NCBI GenBank assembly: GCA_016721085.1
Contig: JADKJI010000012.1
Span: 62,001-126,000 of the forward strand
Length of the DNA stretch: 64,000 nucleotides
Source: Chitinophagaceae bacterium
GTDB lineage: Bacteria; Bacteroidota; Bacteroidia; Chitinophagales; Chitinophagaceae
Direction: 5' to 3'
Below the pieces are notes generated by a model. That model did no database searches and was not told the DNA's origin. It saw nothing but the letters and a program-made list of their open reading frames with translations. Each line of letters opens with the position of its first letter. Positions within the stretch are counted from its first letter, which is position 1. A program made the translations under genes and the position numbers. Of the stretch, positions 10,258-19,322 are shown piece by piece.

Positions 10258-10308
10258 TAGCAGCATATTGCAGCTAAAGAGCTCTTGATATTGTCTATGA
10301 CTACGGAT

Positions 10309-10340
10309 ACGGGACAGGAAGATTTTCTGTCCCGTTTTCT
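10309..10340 (+). terminator. Rho-independent terminator of the XRE/S24 gene
   Basis: Stem ACGGGACAG (10309-10317) with CTGTCCCGT (10327-10335), extended by GAA/TTT pairing, followed by TTTTCTCTTT. It lies 51 bp after the stop codon. Confidence 0.85.
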
Positions 10341-10407
10341 CTTTAGAACAGTTTTTTCTTTAATCACGACCGTATTTTTTCCCATCAGCATAATAGCTTA
10401 ATTCAGC

Positions 10408-10415
10408 TATTTTTG
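10408..10415 (+). promoter_or_regulatory. -7 element for the DUF5916 gene
   Basis: TATTTTTG exactly matches TAnnTTTG and lies 15 bp before the ATG at 10431. This supports 10431, not the TTG at 10413, as the start. No clear -33 TTG was found at the standard distance. Confidence 0.4.
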
Positions 10416-10430
10416 TCTGGTACAAACTCA

Positions 10431-12927
10431 ATGCTCAAAATCCTTTCATATACTATTTTTCTCGTATTCCTGGGAACTACTCTGTTGGCTCAACCCCGGA
10501 ATATTCAGGCATTGAAAACCGATCTGCCTATGAAGGTGGACGGTAATTTAGATGAACCTGTATGGAAGCTAGCTCCTGTGGCTACAGATTTCATTACTAA
10601 TTCACCCGTTTATGGTAAAAAGCCCACCAACAAAACCGAAGTAAGGGTGGCTTATGATAATACTGCTATATATATTGCTGCTTATATTCACGATGATCCT
10701 AAAAAAATCAGAAAACAGTTCACGCCACGAGATCAGGAAGGGAGGGCAGATGTGGATTATTTTTCAGTTTTCTTTGATACTTATAAAGACAGGCAGAATG
10801 CCTATCAATTCCTGGTGACATCAAGAAACGTTCAAAGTGATGCCCGTGTTTCCCCGCAAGCCCAAACTGATTTTGGGGTGTATGGAGATGTGAGTTGGGA
10901 TGCCGTTTGGGATAGCAGGGTTAGTTATAAGGCAGATGGATGGGTAGTTGAAATGAAGATACCATACTTCTCTATCCGGTTTTCAAAAGAAACAATACAG
11001 GACTGGGGGATTCAATTCCTTAGCTTTTCACGACGCCTTAATGAATCTTGCTTTTGGAATCCTGTTGACCCCAATGTGAATGGATTCGCTAACCAGTTTG
11101 GAGACTTATCCGGATTGCAAAAATTGGTTCCGCCTTTACGTCTTAGCTTTTCTCCATATATAAGTGGTGGGTATCGCGAAACACCTGGATTAGCCACCGA
11201 TACAAAAAGGGAGTGGTTGAAGAGTGGTGGCATGGATGTGAAATATGGAATCAGTGAAAGCTTTACACTGGATGCTACTTTGATTCCTGATTTCGGGCAA
11301 GTGATATCAGATAATGTAGTCAATAATATCACCCCTTTTGAAGTTCAGTTCAGGGAGAACAGACCCTTTTTTACCGAAGGAACCGAGCTTTTCAATAAGT
11401 CAGGAATATTTTATTCAAGAAGGGTAGGCTCAGTTCCTGGAAGATATGATGAAATAAACCAAGAGGTCGATGGAGGTAGTCTGAATGATTATTCCATTCT
11501 GAAGAACCCCTCTGTAACGCGTTTATATAATGCCTTGAAATTCTCAGGACGTACAAGGAATAATTTAGGTATAGGAATCTTCAATGCCGTTACCCAACCA
11601 GAACATGCCCGATTGAGGAATATCAATACGAATCTTGATACTTCTATCAATACAGAGGCCCTTACCAATTATAATGTGATTGTGCTGGATCAGGCACTAA
11701 AGAACAGATCCTATGTATCATTGACCAATACGAATGTTTTAAGGAACGGGAATGAACGTGATGCCAATGTAACTGCAGTCGATATTGCGCTGTATGATAA
11801 GAAGAACCGATTCGGTGTTATTCTTCAACCCACCTATAGTAAGATATTCGATAAGAACGGCGGTTATGATGGTTTCAGGAATTATTTTGAAATCGGGAAG
11901 GTGAGCGGTAAATTCAGATACTCATTGAACAACGAAATAAAATCCCTAAATACGACCTAACGATTTAGGATACCTGCTATCACCTAATGCTATCAATACT
12001 GAACTAAGTGCCAGCTATAATATTTTTGATGCTACTCCCACATTTCTTAATCAACGATATAGTCTCTCTGTATCACAGTCCTATCTCTACCGCCAGTTCG
12101 CTTACCAGAAAACAACGGTTTCAGCAAGTGCGTTCGTGATATTCCATAATTTCTGGGACTTAAACCTAAGTACTGAAATACAGCCCGTATGGTATAACGA
12201 TTTTTTCGAACTACGTACGCCTGATGATATCCGGGAAACACCAAGGATGGTTCTTAAAAAGGCAAGAAACTATTTCGTGGGGTTGACGGGTAGTTCTGAT
12301 AGTAGAAAGAAATTATTCTTCAACTGGGATTTGGGTTTTGCAGAAAGTCCAAACCCGGATGACCCATTTTATTCTGTTGATCTTGGCTTGCGATATAGGT
12401 TCAGTGACCGGCTTACTATGGAAGTAAGCTTTCAACGTAGAATCGATAGAGGACAGTTCGGTTATTCTTTCCTTCGCGATCGAAACACCCTTAATCCGAT
12501 TCTCGCCCGACGATTATATGGCGATGCCACCGCAATAGTTTCCGGTACTTACAATTTCACGTCAAGAATGAACCTGAGTTTCAGGGCCCGTCATTTCTGG
12601 AACACCATTCACAATACCAATTTTTATGATGTAAAAGAAGATGGATATTGGACAGAACGTTTTGATATGACACCTTCAAATTACAACTATAACTATAATG
12701 CCTTCAATCTGGATGTGTTCTTTACCTGGGATTTCCGTTTGGGTAGTAGAATAGTGTTGGGATGGAAGAATTGGTTGGTACAGGATTATGAGTTTTTGGT
12801 AGATGAGAATAAATATCCTGGCTATCTCGATAATGCCGGACAAGTATTCAATACGCCTCATGGCAACGAACTTACCCTTCGGTTTATCTACTTCCTGAAT
12901 ACACAACAATGGCGGGGTAAAAAATAA
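10431..12927 (+). CDS. CBM9-like/DUF5916 outer-membrane barrel protein (frameshifted)
   Basis: About 832 residues once repaired. A signal peptide (MLKILSYTIFLVFLGTTLLA) is followed by a carbohydrate-binding family 9-like domain (MKVDGNLDEPVWKLAP, VAYDNTAIYIAAYIHD) and a long C-terminal beta-barrel of the DUF5916 type, rich in alternating aromatic residues. The frame breaks at 11948-11958. Adding one A to the AAA run and one C to the CC run gives SLKYDPNDLGYL, the expected family sequence, and the frame is then open through 11962-12927 with no stop. Both changes are one-base losses in homopolymers within 10 bp. The function is unknown; the family is predicted to sit in the outer membrane. The stop codon abuts that of the HDAC-like gene with no spacer. 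Confidence 0.85.
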
Positions 12928-13851
12928 TCAATCAAGATTGTAAATTGTTTTGGCTTCCCTGAATGTATTACAATGGGCCTCCACTATGATTTTAACATCA
13001 GGAGAATAGCCGCCACCCATGGCTACTGCACAGGGTATACCTCTTGAATGTAAAGATGAAAATACCAATTGGTCTCTTCTTCTGCATCCTTCCAGGCTAA
13101 TTTTTAGTTTTCCGAATTTATCAGTCGATAAGATATCTACTCCAGAAAGATAGAATACGAAATCGGGAGATTGTTCCGTAATAATTTTTGAAAGACTTTC
13201 TTCGAGAAGGGATAGATAGGCATCGTCTTCTATTCCTTCTTGCAAAGGGATATCCCAATCACTTTTTTCTTTATGGAAAGGATAATTGTGTTCGCCATGC
13301 ATACTGAAAGTGAATACTCTTTGTTCGTTGGTGAATAGTTTTGCAGTTCCATTTCCCTGATGCACATCAAGGTCTATGATGCATATTTTTTCAGCCAGCT
13401 TTTCATTCAAAAGAAAATTCGCTGCAACAGCAAAATCATTCAATAAACAAAACCCTTCACCATGATCGGCAAAGGCATGATGAGTGCCGCCAGCTACATT
13501 CAACGATACGCCGTTTTTCAATGCATAATGGCAGCAATCGATGGTGCCTTGCGTAATCATCAGTTCCCGAGTCGTTAATTCAGAAGATTGTGGAAAGCCG
13601 ATATGACGTTGCTCTTTTGCAGAGAGAGTCTGTTGTTTCAGTTTATCAAGGTAATCTGCATCATGCGTTAATAGCACAATTTCATCTGCACAAACAGAGG
13701 GTTTAAACAGATGCTCTTGAGTTATGGTTCCTTCATAGAGTAACTGCTCAGGAATCAATTCATATTTCAACATTGGAAAGCGATGCCCCTCCGGTAAAGG
13801 ATGAGCATAGATGGGGTCGTAAGCTATTTTGAGAAGACGAGGTGAACTCAT
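12928..13851 (-). CDS. Histone deacetylase family protein (AcuC/class II-like zinc amidohydrolase)
   Basis: 307 residues covering the arginase/deacetylase fold. Signature motifs run in order: GGTHHAFADHGEGFCLLND (active-site His pair), IIDLDVHQGNGTA (zinc Asp/His), YLSGVDILSTDKFGKLKIS (second zinc Asp) and MGGGYSPD. Bacterial members remove acetyl groups from small molecules such as polyamines, or from acetyl-lysine; the substrate is unknown here. The start overlaps the stop of the PdeM gene by one base at 13851, so the two are probably cotranscribed. Confidence 0.9.
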   Translation of the reverse strand: MSSPRLLKIAYDPIYAHPLPEGHRFPMLKYELIPEQLLYEGTITQEHLFKPSVCADEIVLLTHDADYLDKLKQQTLSAKEQRHIGFPQSSELTTRELMITQGTIDCCHYALKNGVSLNVAGGTHHAFADHGEGFCLLNDFAVAANFLLNEKLAEKICIIDLDVHQGNGTAKLFTNEQRVFTFSMHGEHNYPFHKEKSDWDIPLQEGIEDDAYLSLLEESLSKIITEQSPDFVFYLSGVDILSTDKFGKLKISLEGCRRRDQLVFSSLHSRGIPCAVAMGGGYSPDVKIIVEAHCNTFREAKTIYNLD

Positions 13852-14507
13852 TACATTTCGATAAGACTGTTTTCAACAATGGCATACACTTTATCTCCTG
13901 GTTGCGGATCTACCAGTGCAACACCAGTAAAACCTCCAAAGGCAGGTAATATTCCTTGTTCCTTGCCAAAGTAGAAACAAGGGAAGCGAAGAGATTGTTT
14001 GCCTAATCCTCTTACAAGAATGCCAGGATGTAAATGTCCTGAGAATTGGTAAGTTCCTGAAGTTTCCGTTTTGGTATCTGTATTATCATGTGTGAAACTG
14101 AAAGGTCCAGATGAATAAGTGCCGGAATGTAGTTCAAGTCCGCTGGATAGATACCAATCTTTATCTAGTATGTCGTGATTCCCTTCCACCAGATGCATTT
14201 CGATATGGCTGAAATCATTTCTCCATTTCAGGAACCAATCATGTTCCTTATTGGCATGGCTATGGAACATATCACCCACAATTATCAATTGTTTTGGTTG
14301 GAAATGTTGTATGGATTGCACCAGCCGATGCAGATCGTTCTTATAAACCTGTTGCGGCACAGCAATCCCTGATTTCCTGAAATGTCCTGTCTTTCCCAAA
14401 TGTAAATCTGAAAGTATCAGTGCCTTTTCTTCTTCCCAATAAATAACCCTCTCAGGCGATAGCCAGAGATGTTGGTTGAGCAGTGAGAGGGGAGTGGGTG
14501 TGTGCAT
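13851..14507 (-). CDS. pdeM: Ligase-associated DNA damage response phosphoesterase PdeM
   Basis: 218 residues. Calcineurin-like metallophosphoesterase with motifs in order: LILSDLHLGKTGHFRK (metal Asp/His), LIIVGDMFHS, VEGNHDIL, FTHDN, and FSGHLHPG. The N-terminus (LSPERVIYWEEEKALI) matches the PdeM subgroup, which usually travels with an ATP-dependent ligase and an Lhr-type helicase. The helicase is two genes upstream here (15233-17788) but no ligase is within the window. The N-terminal ATG at 14507 is followed upstream by a repeat-filled gap of 199 bp. Confidence 0.88.
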   Translation of the reverse strand: MHTPTPLSLLNQHLWLSPERVIYWEEEKALILSDLHLGKTGHFRKSGIAVPQQVYKNDLHRLVQSIQHFQPKQLIIVGDMFHSHANKEHDWFLKWRNDFSHIEMHLVEGNHDILDKDWYLSSGLELHSGTYSSGPFSFTHDNTDTKTETSGTYQFSGHLHPGILVRGLGKQSLRFPCFYFGKEQGILPAFGGFTGVALVDPQPGDKVYAIVENSLIEM

Positions 14508-14517
14508 GGTGAGTTGG

Positions 14518-14703
14518 GAGTCGGGAGTCGGTAGTCAGGAGTCGGGAGAGAGAAGTCGGGAGTCGATAGTCAGAGTCAGTAGTTTGAAATCATTAGTATA
14601 AAATTAGGAGTATTCTATTTTGTACTACAATATTACGTTCTTAACAAAAACATACTCCCGACTCCCGACTTCCGACTCCAGACTTCTCCCTCCCGACTAC
14701 TTC
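14518..14703. repeat. GGGAGTC/GACTCCC inverted repeat array
   Basis: Left part (about 14518-14582) is an irregular tandem of GGGAGTC and TAGTC words; the right part (about 14652-14703) is its approximate complement (ACTCCCGACTCCCGACTTCC). The two halves can pair imperfectly around a 70-base AT-rich loop. The array fills the gap between the haem-binding protein stop (14707) and the PdeM start (14507). Confidence 0.8.
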
Positions 14704-14706
14704 TGA

Positions 14707-15189
14707 CTACTTATCAGAAACTGCTGGTAAGTTATTCTTAGCTGCTATAGATTTGGACAACGTATCTGCCCAATTGGATAAGGTTAGTTTTTCTGCTTCA
14801 GTAAGAATAGCTTCCTTATGAATCCAGGTATAACTGTTGAGTGGCATTTCACCTTCTTTGACAGTTTCAATTACTTCTTCTAATTTCTTACGTTGTTTTT
14901 TTGCAGGGTATGTGATAAACTCACTCAAATTAAATTTACGTTTACCTTCAACAACATGGTCGTTTAACCACCAGTCTACTGGTTGGATTTTACTATACCA
15001 TGGATAGACAGTATTGTTACTATGACAATCGTTGCAGGCTTTTTTTAGTATGCCCTGAACATCATCTGGTACACCAAATGACTTTGTTATATCATTAGCC
15101 GATATTCCTGTAGATTGATTTTTTGTAGGGTGTATGAACTGTATAATGACAAGTACAATCAATAGTCCAATAAGTATTTTGCGAATCAT
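14707..15189 (-). CDS. Haem-binding domain protein (single CxxCH, membrane-anchored)
   Basis: 160 residues. A hydrophobic N-terminal segment (KILIGLLIVLVIIQFI) is likely a membrane anchor or uncleaved signal. The motif CNDCH followed by SNNTVYPWY is typical of the small haem-binding domain family (PF14376 type). Further conserved text: PVDWWLNDHVVEGKRKFNLSE and EGEMPL..Y. These proteins are predicted periplasmic c-type cytochrome-like domains with unknown partners. It lies between the Lhr helicase gene (44 bp upstream) and PdeM, so it interrupts what is usually a compact DNA-repair cassette. Confidence 0.8.
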   Translation of the reverse strand: MIRKILIGLLIVLVIIQFIHPTKNQSTGISANDITKSFGVPDDVQGILKKACNDCHSNNTVYPWYSKIQPVDWWLNDHVVEGKRKFNLSEFITYPAKKQRKKLEEVIETVKEGEMPLNSYTWIHKEAILTEAEKLTLSNWADTLSKSIAAKNNLPAVSDK

Positions 15190-15232
15190 ATGATTATTTT
15201 CTGTAAGGTATTAATTATTTCGGTTTGAGTTG

Positions 15233-17788
15233 TTATAACTTATCCAGTTGTTGCTGCATTTTTCGAACCCGGTCTTCCAATTTTTCTGAAGACAGGTCTT
15301 CCCGCATACTGTCGACTTTTATCGGGAAACAGAAAGGAGTGAGTCGTTCAGGGAAAGTAAGTACTATCCTTGATTCCTGTATACGGTGAAGCATATCCCT
15401 AAGCCTTACTTCCTCCATCTGCTGATCAAATACTTCCTGATAAGCCTGGCGAAGTAAGAGGTTGTCTTTCTCATATTCACTGAATACCTTGAAGAGAAGC
15501 GAAGCAGAGGCCTGAAGATGTCTTGTCTTTTTATGTTCTCCGGGATATCCCTGGAATATCAATCCTCCGATGACAGCAATATCCCTGAACTTCCTCTTCG
15601 CCATCTCTGTAGAGTTTACGCTACGCTGAATATCGGCAAAAAGGTTTTCAGGAGAGAACAGGTCGTATACATTCGTATCATCCACTGGTATCGGCTGGTC
15701 GCTTAATAGTTCAAAGCCATAATCGTTCATAGCAAAAGAGAAAGTGATGGGACGGATCTTGCTGATTCTGTATGCCAATATAGCTGCCATCGCTTCATGT
15801 ACCAATCTTCCTTCGAATGGAAAAACGAAAAGATGAAATCCATCTTTGGTTTCTATCTGTTCAATCAACAATTCATCCGATTGGGGAACATGTGATAATT
15901 GTTGTTGCAACTTGAATAATGGTAACAAGGCTTCTAATTCCGGAGCCACAGAAATGGTTGAGAATAATTTTCCGGTTAACTCAGCCCCTTTCTTTTTTGC
16001 TTGTATTGATGGTTTGGAAAAAGTTTCCAATTGTAATCGCCCTATACTTAACTGTTGTCTTAATTTTTTTCCAAGATTGGCACTTAATGGCATTCTTCCA
16101 CCTACCCAACTGGGTATCTGAGATTTTTTGGCTGATGATTTCCTTACCAGCACCGTCATGTCTTTTATCATCACCAACTCAAGGTTTCGTCCGGCCAGCG
16201 TGAATACATCCCCTGGTTCCAGGCGGGATATGAAATATTCTTCTATCACTCCAACATATCCACCAGAAAGGAATTTTACTTTCAGCATAGAATCGCTTAC
16301 GATGGTGCCGATATGTAATCGATGACGCATGGCTATTCGCCTGTTGGTGATTCTATATAATCCATCTATAATTTCGACCTTCCTGTATTCATCATATTGC
16401 TGCAAGGCAGTTCCACCTTCAGTAAGATGATGAAGTACACCTGTCCATTCATCTGAAGTTATTTCACGGAAGCAATAGGTGTTTCGAATTTCTTCGAATA
16501 ATATGGAGGGTTCAAATCCTTCAGAAATAGCAAGAGTACAACAGTATTGAAGTAAGGTATCGAAACATAAAAGTCTAGGCTCGCGGCTTTCAATCAATTC
16601 TTCTTTTATAGCTTCTTTCAATGCGGCTGCTTCTACCAATTCCAATGAATGGGTGGGAAGAAAATAAATCCGGCTTACAGCATCTGGTTGATGGCCACTT
16701 CGTCCAGCTCTTTGAAGAAATCTTGCTACTCCCTTTGGTGAACCTACTTGTATAACAGTTTCGACAGGTCGAAAATCAACGCCAAGGTCTAAAGAGGCTG
16801 TACAAACAACTGCTTTTAATTTTCCGGTATGAAGATTATCCTCCACCCAGTCCCTCAATTCCCTGTCAATGGAGCCATGATGTAAGGCTACAGCTCCTGC
16901 CAATTCGGGTGCTGCCGTCAGTATGGACTGATACCACATCTCGCTCATCCCTCTTGTATTGATGAAGATGAGAGTAGTGGTGCTATTATTGATTATAGGG
17001 ATTACTTTGTCGACTAATTTTATTCCGAGATGTCCAGCCCATGGATATTTCTCTATTTCATCCGGATATACCGATTCCACTTCTATTTTCTTTGAGAGTT
17101 TAGCTGTTATTGTCACTCCTTTTTTCTGCAATGGAGCAAGTAATACTTCCCTTGCTTCTTCCATATTGCCGATAGTGGCACTGATACCCCAAACAGAAAA
17201 AGTTTGGGTTGGGTTATTGACTTTATGAAGGGCTACAAGTCTACTTACTGCAAGTTCCACCTGAACTCCTCTTTTGCTACCTAGTAATTCATGCCATTCA
17301 TCAACTGCAATTATTCGTAAGGAAGAAAGTAATTCTGGATAGCCTTTCATCGCTAAAAAAAGATGGAGACTTTCGGGAGTGATGATGAGTATTTCCGGGA
17401 CTTGTTTTTTCTGGCGGGCTCTTTCTGCTAGTTCAGTATCACCATTCCGTATACCTACTTTCCAATTCATTTCCAATGCCGTTATCACTTCTTCCATGGC
17501 CCTTCCTATATCTTTTGCCAGTGCACGTAATGGGGTTACCCATAAAAGCTGTAATCCGTTCTTGGCTTTACTTTTATAGTCTTCAGGATGTTCGTTGATG
17601 AATTGGATCAGCGCGCCAAGAAAAACGGAGAATGTTTTACCGCATCCTGTTGGCGCATTTACAAGTCCGCTTTCATTATCATGTATATATTCCCAACAAC
17701 TTTGCTGAAAGGCAAATGGTTTCCTGTCCTGTGTTTGCAGCCAATCACAGATTACAGTATAGCCTTTTGATTTTTGAAATCCTTTCAA
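15233..17788 (-). CDS. Ligase-associated DNA damage response DEXH-box helicase (Lhr family)
   Basis: 851 residues. Superfamily 2 helicase motifs appear in order: Walker A NAPTGCGKT (about 39-47), VTPLRALAKD (motif Ia), LIITPESL (Ib), AVDEWHELLG (DEXH box II), WGISATIG (III), LIFINTRGMSEMWY (IV), and VIQVGSPKGVARFLQRAGRSGH (V/VI). The C-terminal half contains the winged-helix and Lhr-specific core. Length and motifs fit the shorter Lhr form linked to LigC/LigB-type ligases, thought to unwind DNA or RNA-DNA hybrids in repair. PdeM lies two genes downstream. A small DUF2256 protein lies just upstream on the same strand. Confidence 0.92.
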   Translation of the reverse strand: MKGFQKSKGYTVICDWLQTQDRKPFAFQQSCWEYIHDNESGLVNAPTGCGKTFSVFLGALIQFINEHPEDYKSKAKNGLQLLWVTPLRALAKDIGRAMEEVITALEMNWKVGIRNGDTELAERARQKKQVPEILIITPESLHLFLAMKGYPELLSSLRIIAVDEWHELLGSKRGVQVELAVSRLVALHKVNNPTQTFSVWGISATIGNMEEAREVLLAPLQKKGVTITAKLSKKIEVESVYPDEIEKYPWAGHLGIKLVDKVIPIINNSTTTLIFINTRGMSEMWYQSILTAAPELAGAVALHHGSIDRELRDWVEDNLHTGKLKAVVCTASLDLGVDFRPVETVIQVGSPKGVARFLQRAGRSGHQPDAVSRIYFLPTHSLELVEAAALKEAIKEELIESREPRLLCFDTLLQYCCTLAISEGFEPSILFEEIRNTYCFREITSDEWTGVLHHLTEGGTALQQYDEYRKVEIIDGLYRITNRRIAMRHRLHIGTIVSDSMLKVKFLSGGYVGVIEEYFISRLEPGDVFTLAGRNLELVMIKDMTVLVRKSSAKKSQIPSWVGGRMPLSANLGKKLRQQLSIGRLQLETFSKPSIQAKKKGAELTGKLFSTISVAPELEALLPLFKLQQQLSHVPQSDELLIEQIETKDGFHLFVFPFEGRLVHEAMAAILAYRISKIRPITFSFAMNDYGFELLSDQPIPVDDTNVYDLFSPENLFADIQRSVNSTEMAKRKFRDIAVIGGLIFQGYPGEHKKTRHLQASASLLFKVFSEYEKDNLLLRQAYQEVFDQQMEEVRLRDMLHRIQESRIVLTFPERLTPFCFPIKVDSMREDLSSEKLEDRVRKMQQQLDKL

Positions 17789-17843
17789 GAATTGGTAGAT
17801 ATAGAAATGCCTCTAAAGATAGGAAGCAATTGATAGCTGCTTG

Positions 17844-17999
17844 TCAATTATTAGGTTTGTTTTTTTTAGAAGCACAGGCCTTGCTGCAGTATTTTATTTC
17901 ATCCCAGGTCTTCTCCCACTTTTTCCGCCAGGACATAGGTCTGCCACAGACTAAACAGGGTTTCTGTGGCAAATACGATTTGTTCCCTTTATGGCTCAT
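17844..17999 (-). CDS. DUF2256 small zinc-ribbon protein
   Basis: 51 residues. It starts MSHKGNKSYLPQKPCLVCG and continues with RPMSWRKKWEKTWDEIKYCS, then KACASKK. Two CxxC-like pairs (CLVC and the later CSKAC) should bind zinc, and the RPxxWRKKW signature is diagnostic of DUF2256. The stop is TGA at 17844-17846. The stop lies 55 bp before the Lhr helicase start, so the genes may be cotranscribed. DUF2256 proteins are often found near photolyase or DNA-repair genes, but their function is unknown. Confidence 0.85.
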   Translation of the reverse strand: MSHKGNKSYLPQKPCLVCGRPMSWRKKWEKTWDEIKYCSKACASKKNKPNN

Positions 18000-18053
18000 G
18001 GGTGAAAGTATAGCTAGATAACAAAGGGAGGAGGGAATGGTTGATAAAAAATA

Positions 18054-19271
18054 TCAATAAACTGCCTTTACTACACCATCCAGTTTTTTTATGAAGAACA
18101 ATCTCTTGTTTTCATAATAATCAATAGCGCCAGTTTGCTTGTTATAGACAGGCTGAATGTCAATTTCTCCAAATAATGTATTATTCTTTCCCTTTAAAGA
18201 TTTATCAAAATCTGCAAGGTGTGCAGCCAGATAGGTGATTTCAAATCCCTTGTAGACCATATCTCCTGTACGGGAGAAGAACTTGTTTTTGTAATAGTTC
18301 TGAAGTAATGAGGCCAGTTTGTTTTCAGGGTTTATGTAAGTCGGACTGCTATAAGCAATCTCAATTCCCTTATAAACGAATTTAGTAAAATCCATTTGGT
18401 CCCAGGTGGGCATTCCGAATACACTCGATTTGTAAGTTTTACTGATTGAAGCCAATTGTCTGCAGATAGTAGCTCCAAAATTCGGATCAAGGCTTCCGAC
18501 AATGCAGATAGTATTTTTTGAACTGTCAAGCCATTTCTTCAATTGCTCCGTTTCAACGCTATCCTGCAGAATCATTTCTTTCATCTTCAATGGAACCGAA
18601 CCGCTTTGCTTTTCGAAATCAGTGAAGTACTTCTTTAGGCGATCTTCCTGAACTCCTTTTTTTCGTATATAGATTATAGGGGATAAGGCGTAGTTTTTTT
18701 GTATATGTCTGTAAATAGAAGCAGCGTGGGAGGATAAGGTTGGATTAAGGATGATATAATCCTTATTGCCAGTTATGCCAGCATCGTTAGGGAGATTGAT
18801 ATTAATAAAAGGAATATGCATATTGGCGGCAGTCCTTGCAAGCGAAGCCGCTTCATTCACATTCACATGCCCAATCAGCAGGTTCATTTTTTGGAAATTC
18901 GAATCCTGGGCCAGAATCTCTAATTTATTTTTGCTGGCGCGGCTATCGAAAATATGTATGTCTACTGCAACATTCTCTTTAGTAAGCGAGTCAATGGCTA
19001 ATTGCACACCTTCATATACTTCTAGCCCTTGGTTGAAATAGGCAGGCATTGTTTTGCCAAATCGGTAATTACCGGAAGCATCATATGCAGAGTCAAGATA
19101 CAATGGGATAAAGATGGCGATCTGTTTCCTTACTGTGCTGCTATCTTGTTGACTGAAGCTTTTATTTGGCAACAGTGCAACGAAGAGGGTAAGCAAAAGA
19201 ATACTGATGCTGGGTTTCCTGGTTAAGAAGGAAAAAGGTTTAAAGGAATTCCTATCTGTGATGCTTTGCAT
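18054..19271 (-). CDS. Periplasmic-binding-like (type I fold) receptor-family protein
   Basis: About 405 residues from the ATG at 19271; the TTG at 19286 would add five residues and is less likely. A signal sequence (ISILLLTLFVALLPNKSFS) precedes a type I periplasmic-binding fold: IAIFIPLYLDSAYD, GVQLAIDSL, LLIGHVNVNEA, and a second lobe with CIVGSLDPNFGATICRQL. Related Bacteroidota proteins are annotated as ABC-transporter substrate-binding or LysM proteins, but no transporter genes are adjacent and no LysM repeat is visible. It follows guaA by about 50 bp on the same strand, a pairing that may mean cotranscription only. The ligand is unknown. Confidence 0.75.
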   Translation of the reverse strand: MQSITDRNSFKPFSFLTRKPSISILLLTLFVALLPNKSFSQQDSSTVRKQIAIFIPLYLDSAYDASGNYRFGKTMPAYFNQGLEVYEGVQLAIDSLTKENVAVDIHIFDSRASKNKLEILAQDSNFQKMNLLIGHVNVNEAASLARTAANMHIPFININLPNDAGITGNKDYIILNPTLSSHAASIYRHIQKNYALSPIIYIRKKGVQEDRLKKYFTDFEKQSGSVPLKMKEMILQDSVETEQLKKWLDSSKNTICIVGSLDPNFGATICRQLASISKTYKSSVFGMPTWDQMDFTKFVYKGIEIAYSSPTYINPENKLASLLQNYYKNKFFSRTGDMVYKGFEITYLAAHLADFDKSLKGKNNTLFGEIDIQPVYNKQTGAIDYYENKRLFFIKKLDGVVKAVY

Positions 19272-19322
19272 ATACTTTAACAACAAAGGGGTCTTTCGGT
19301 GTATTTCTTTCCCTTCAGACTC

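Noticed and set aside
5757..11958. Programmed frameshifting in the GH35 and DUF5916 genes
   Set aside because: No slippery heptamer with downstream structure is visible, and the same loss pattern occurs in unrelated genes. Assembly error is simpler.
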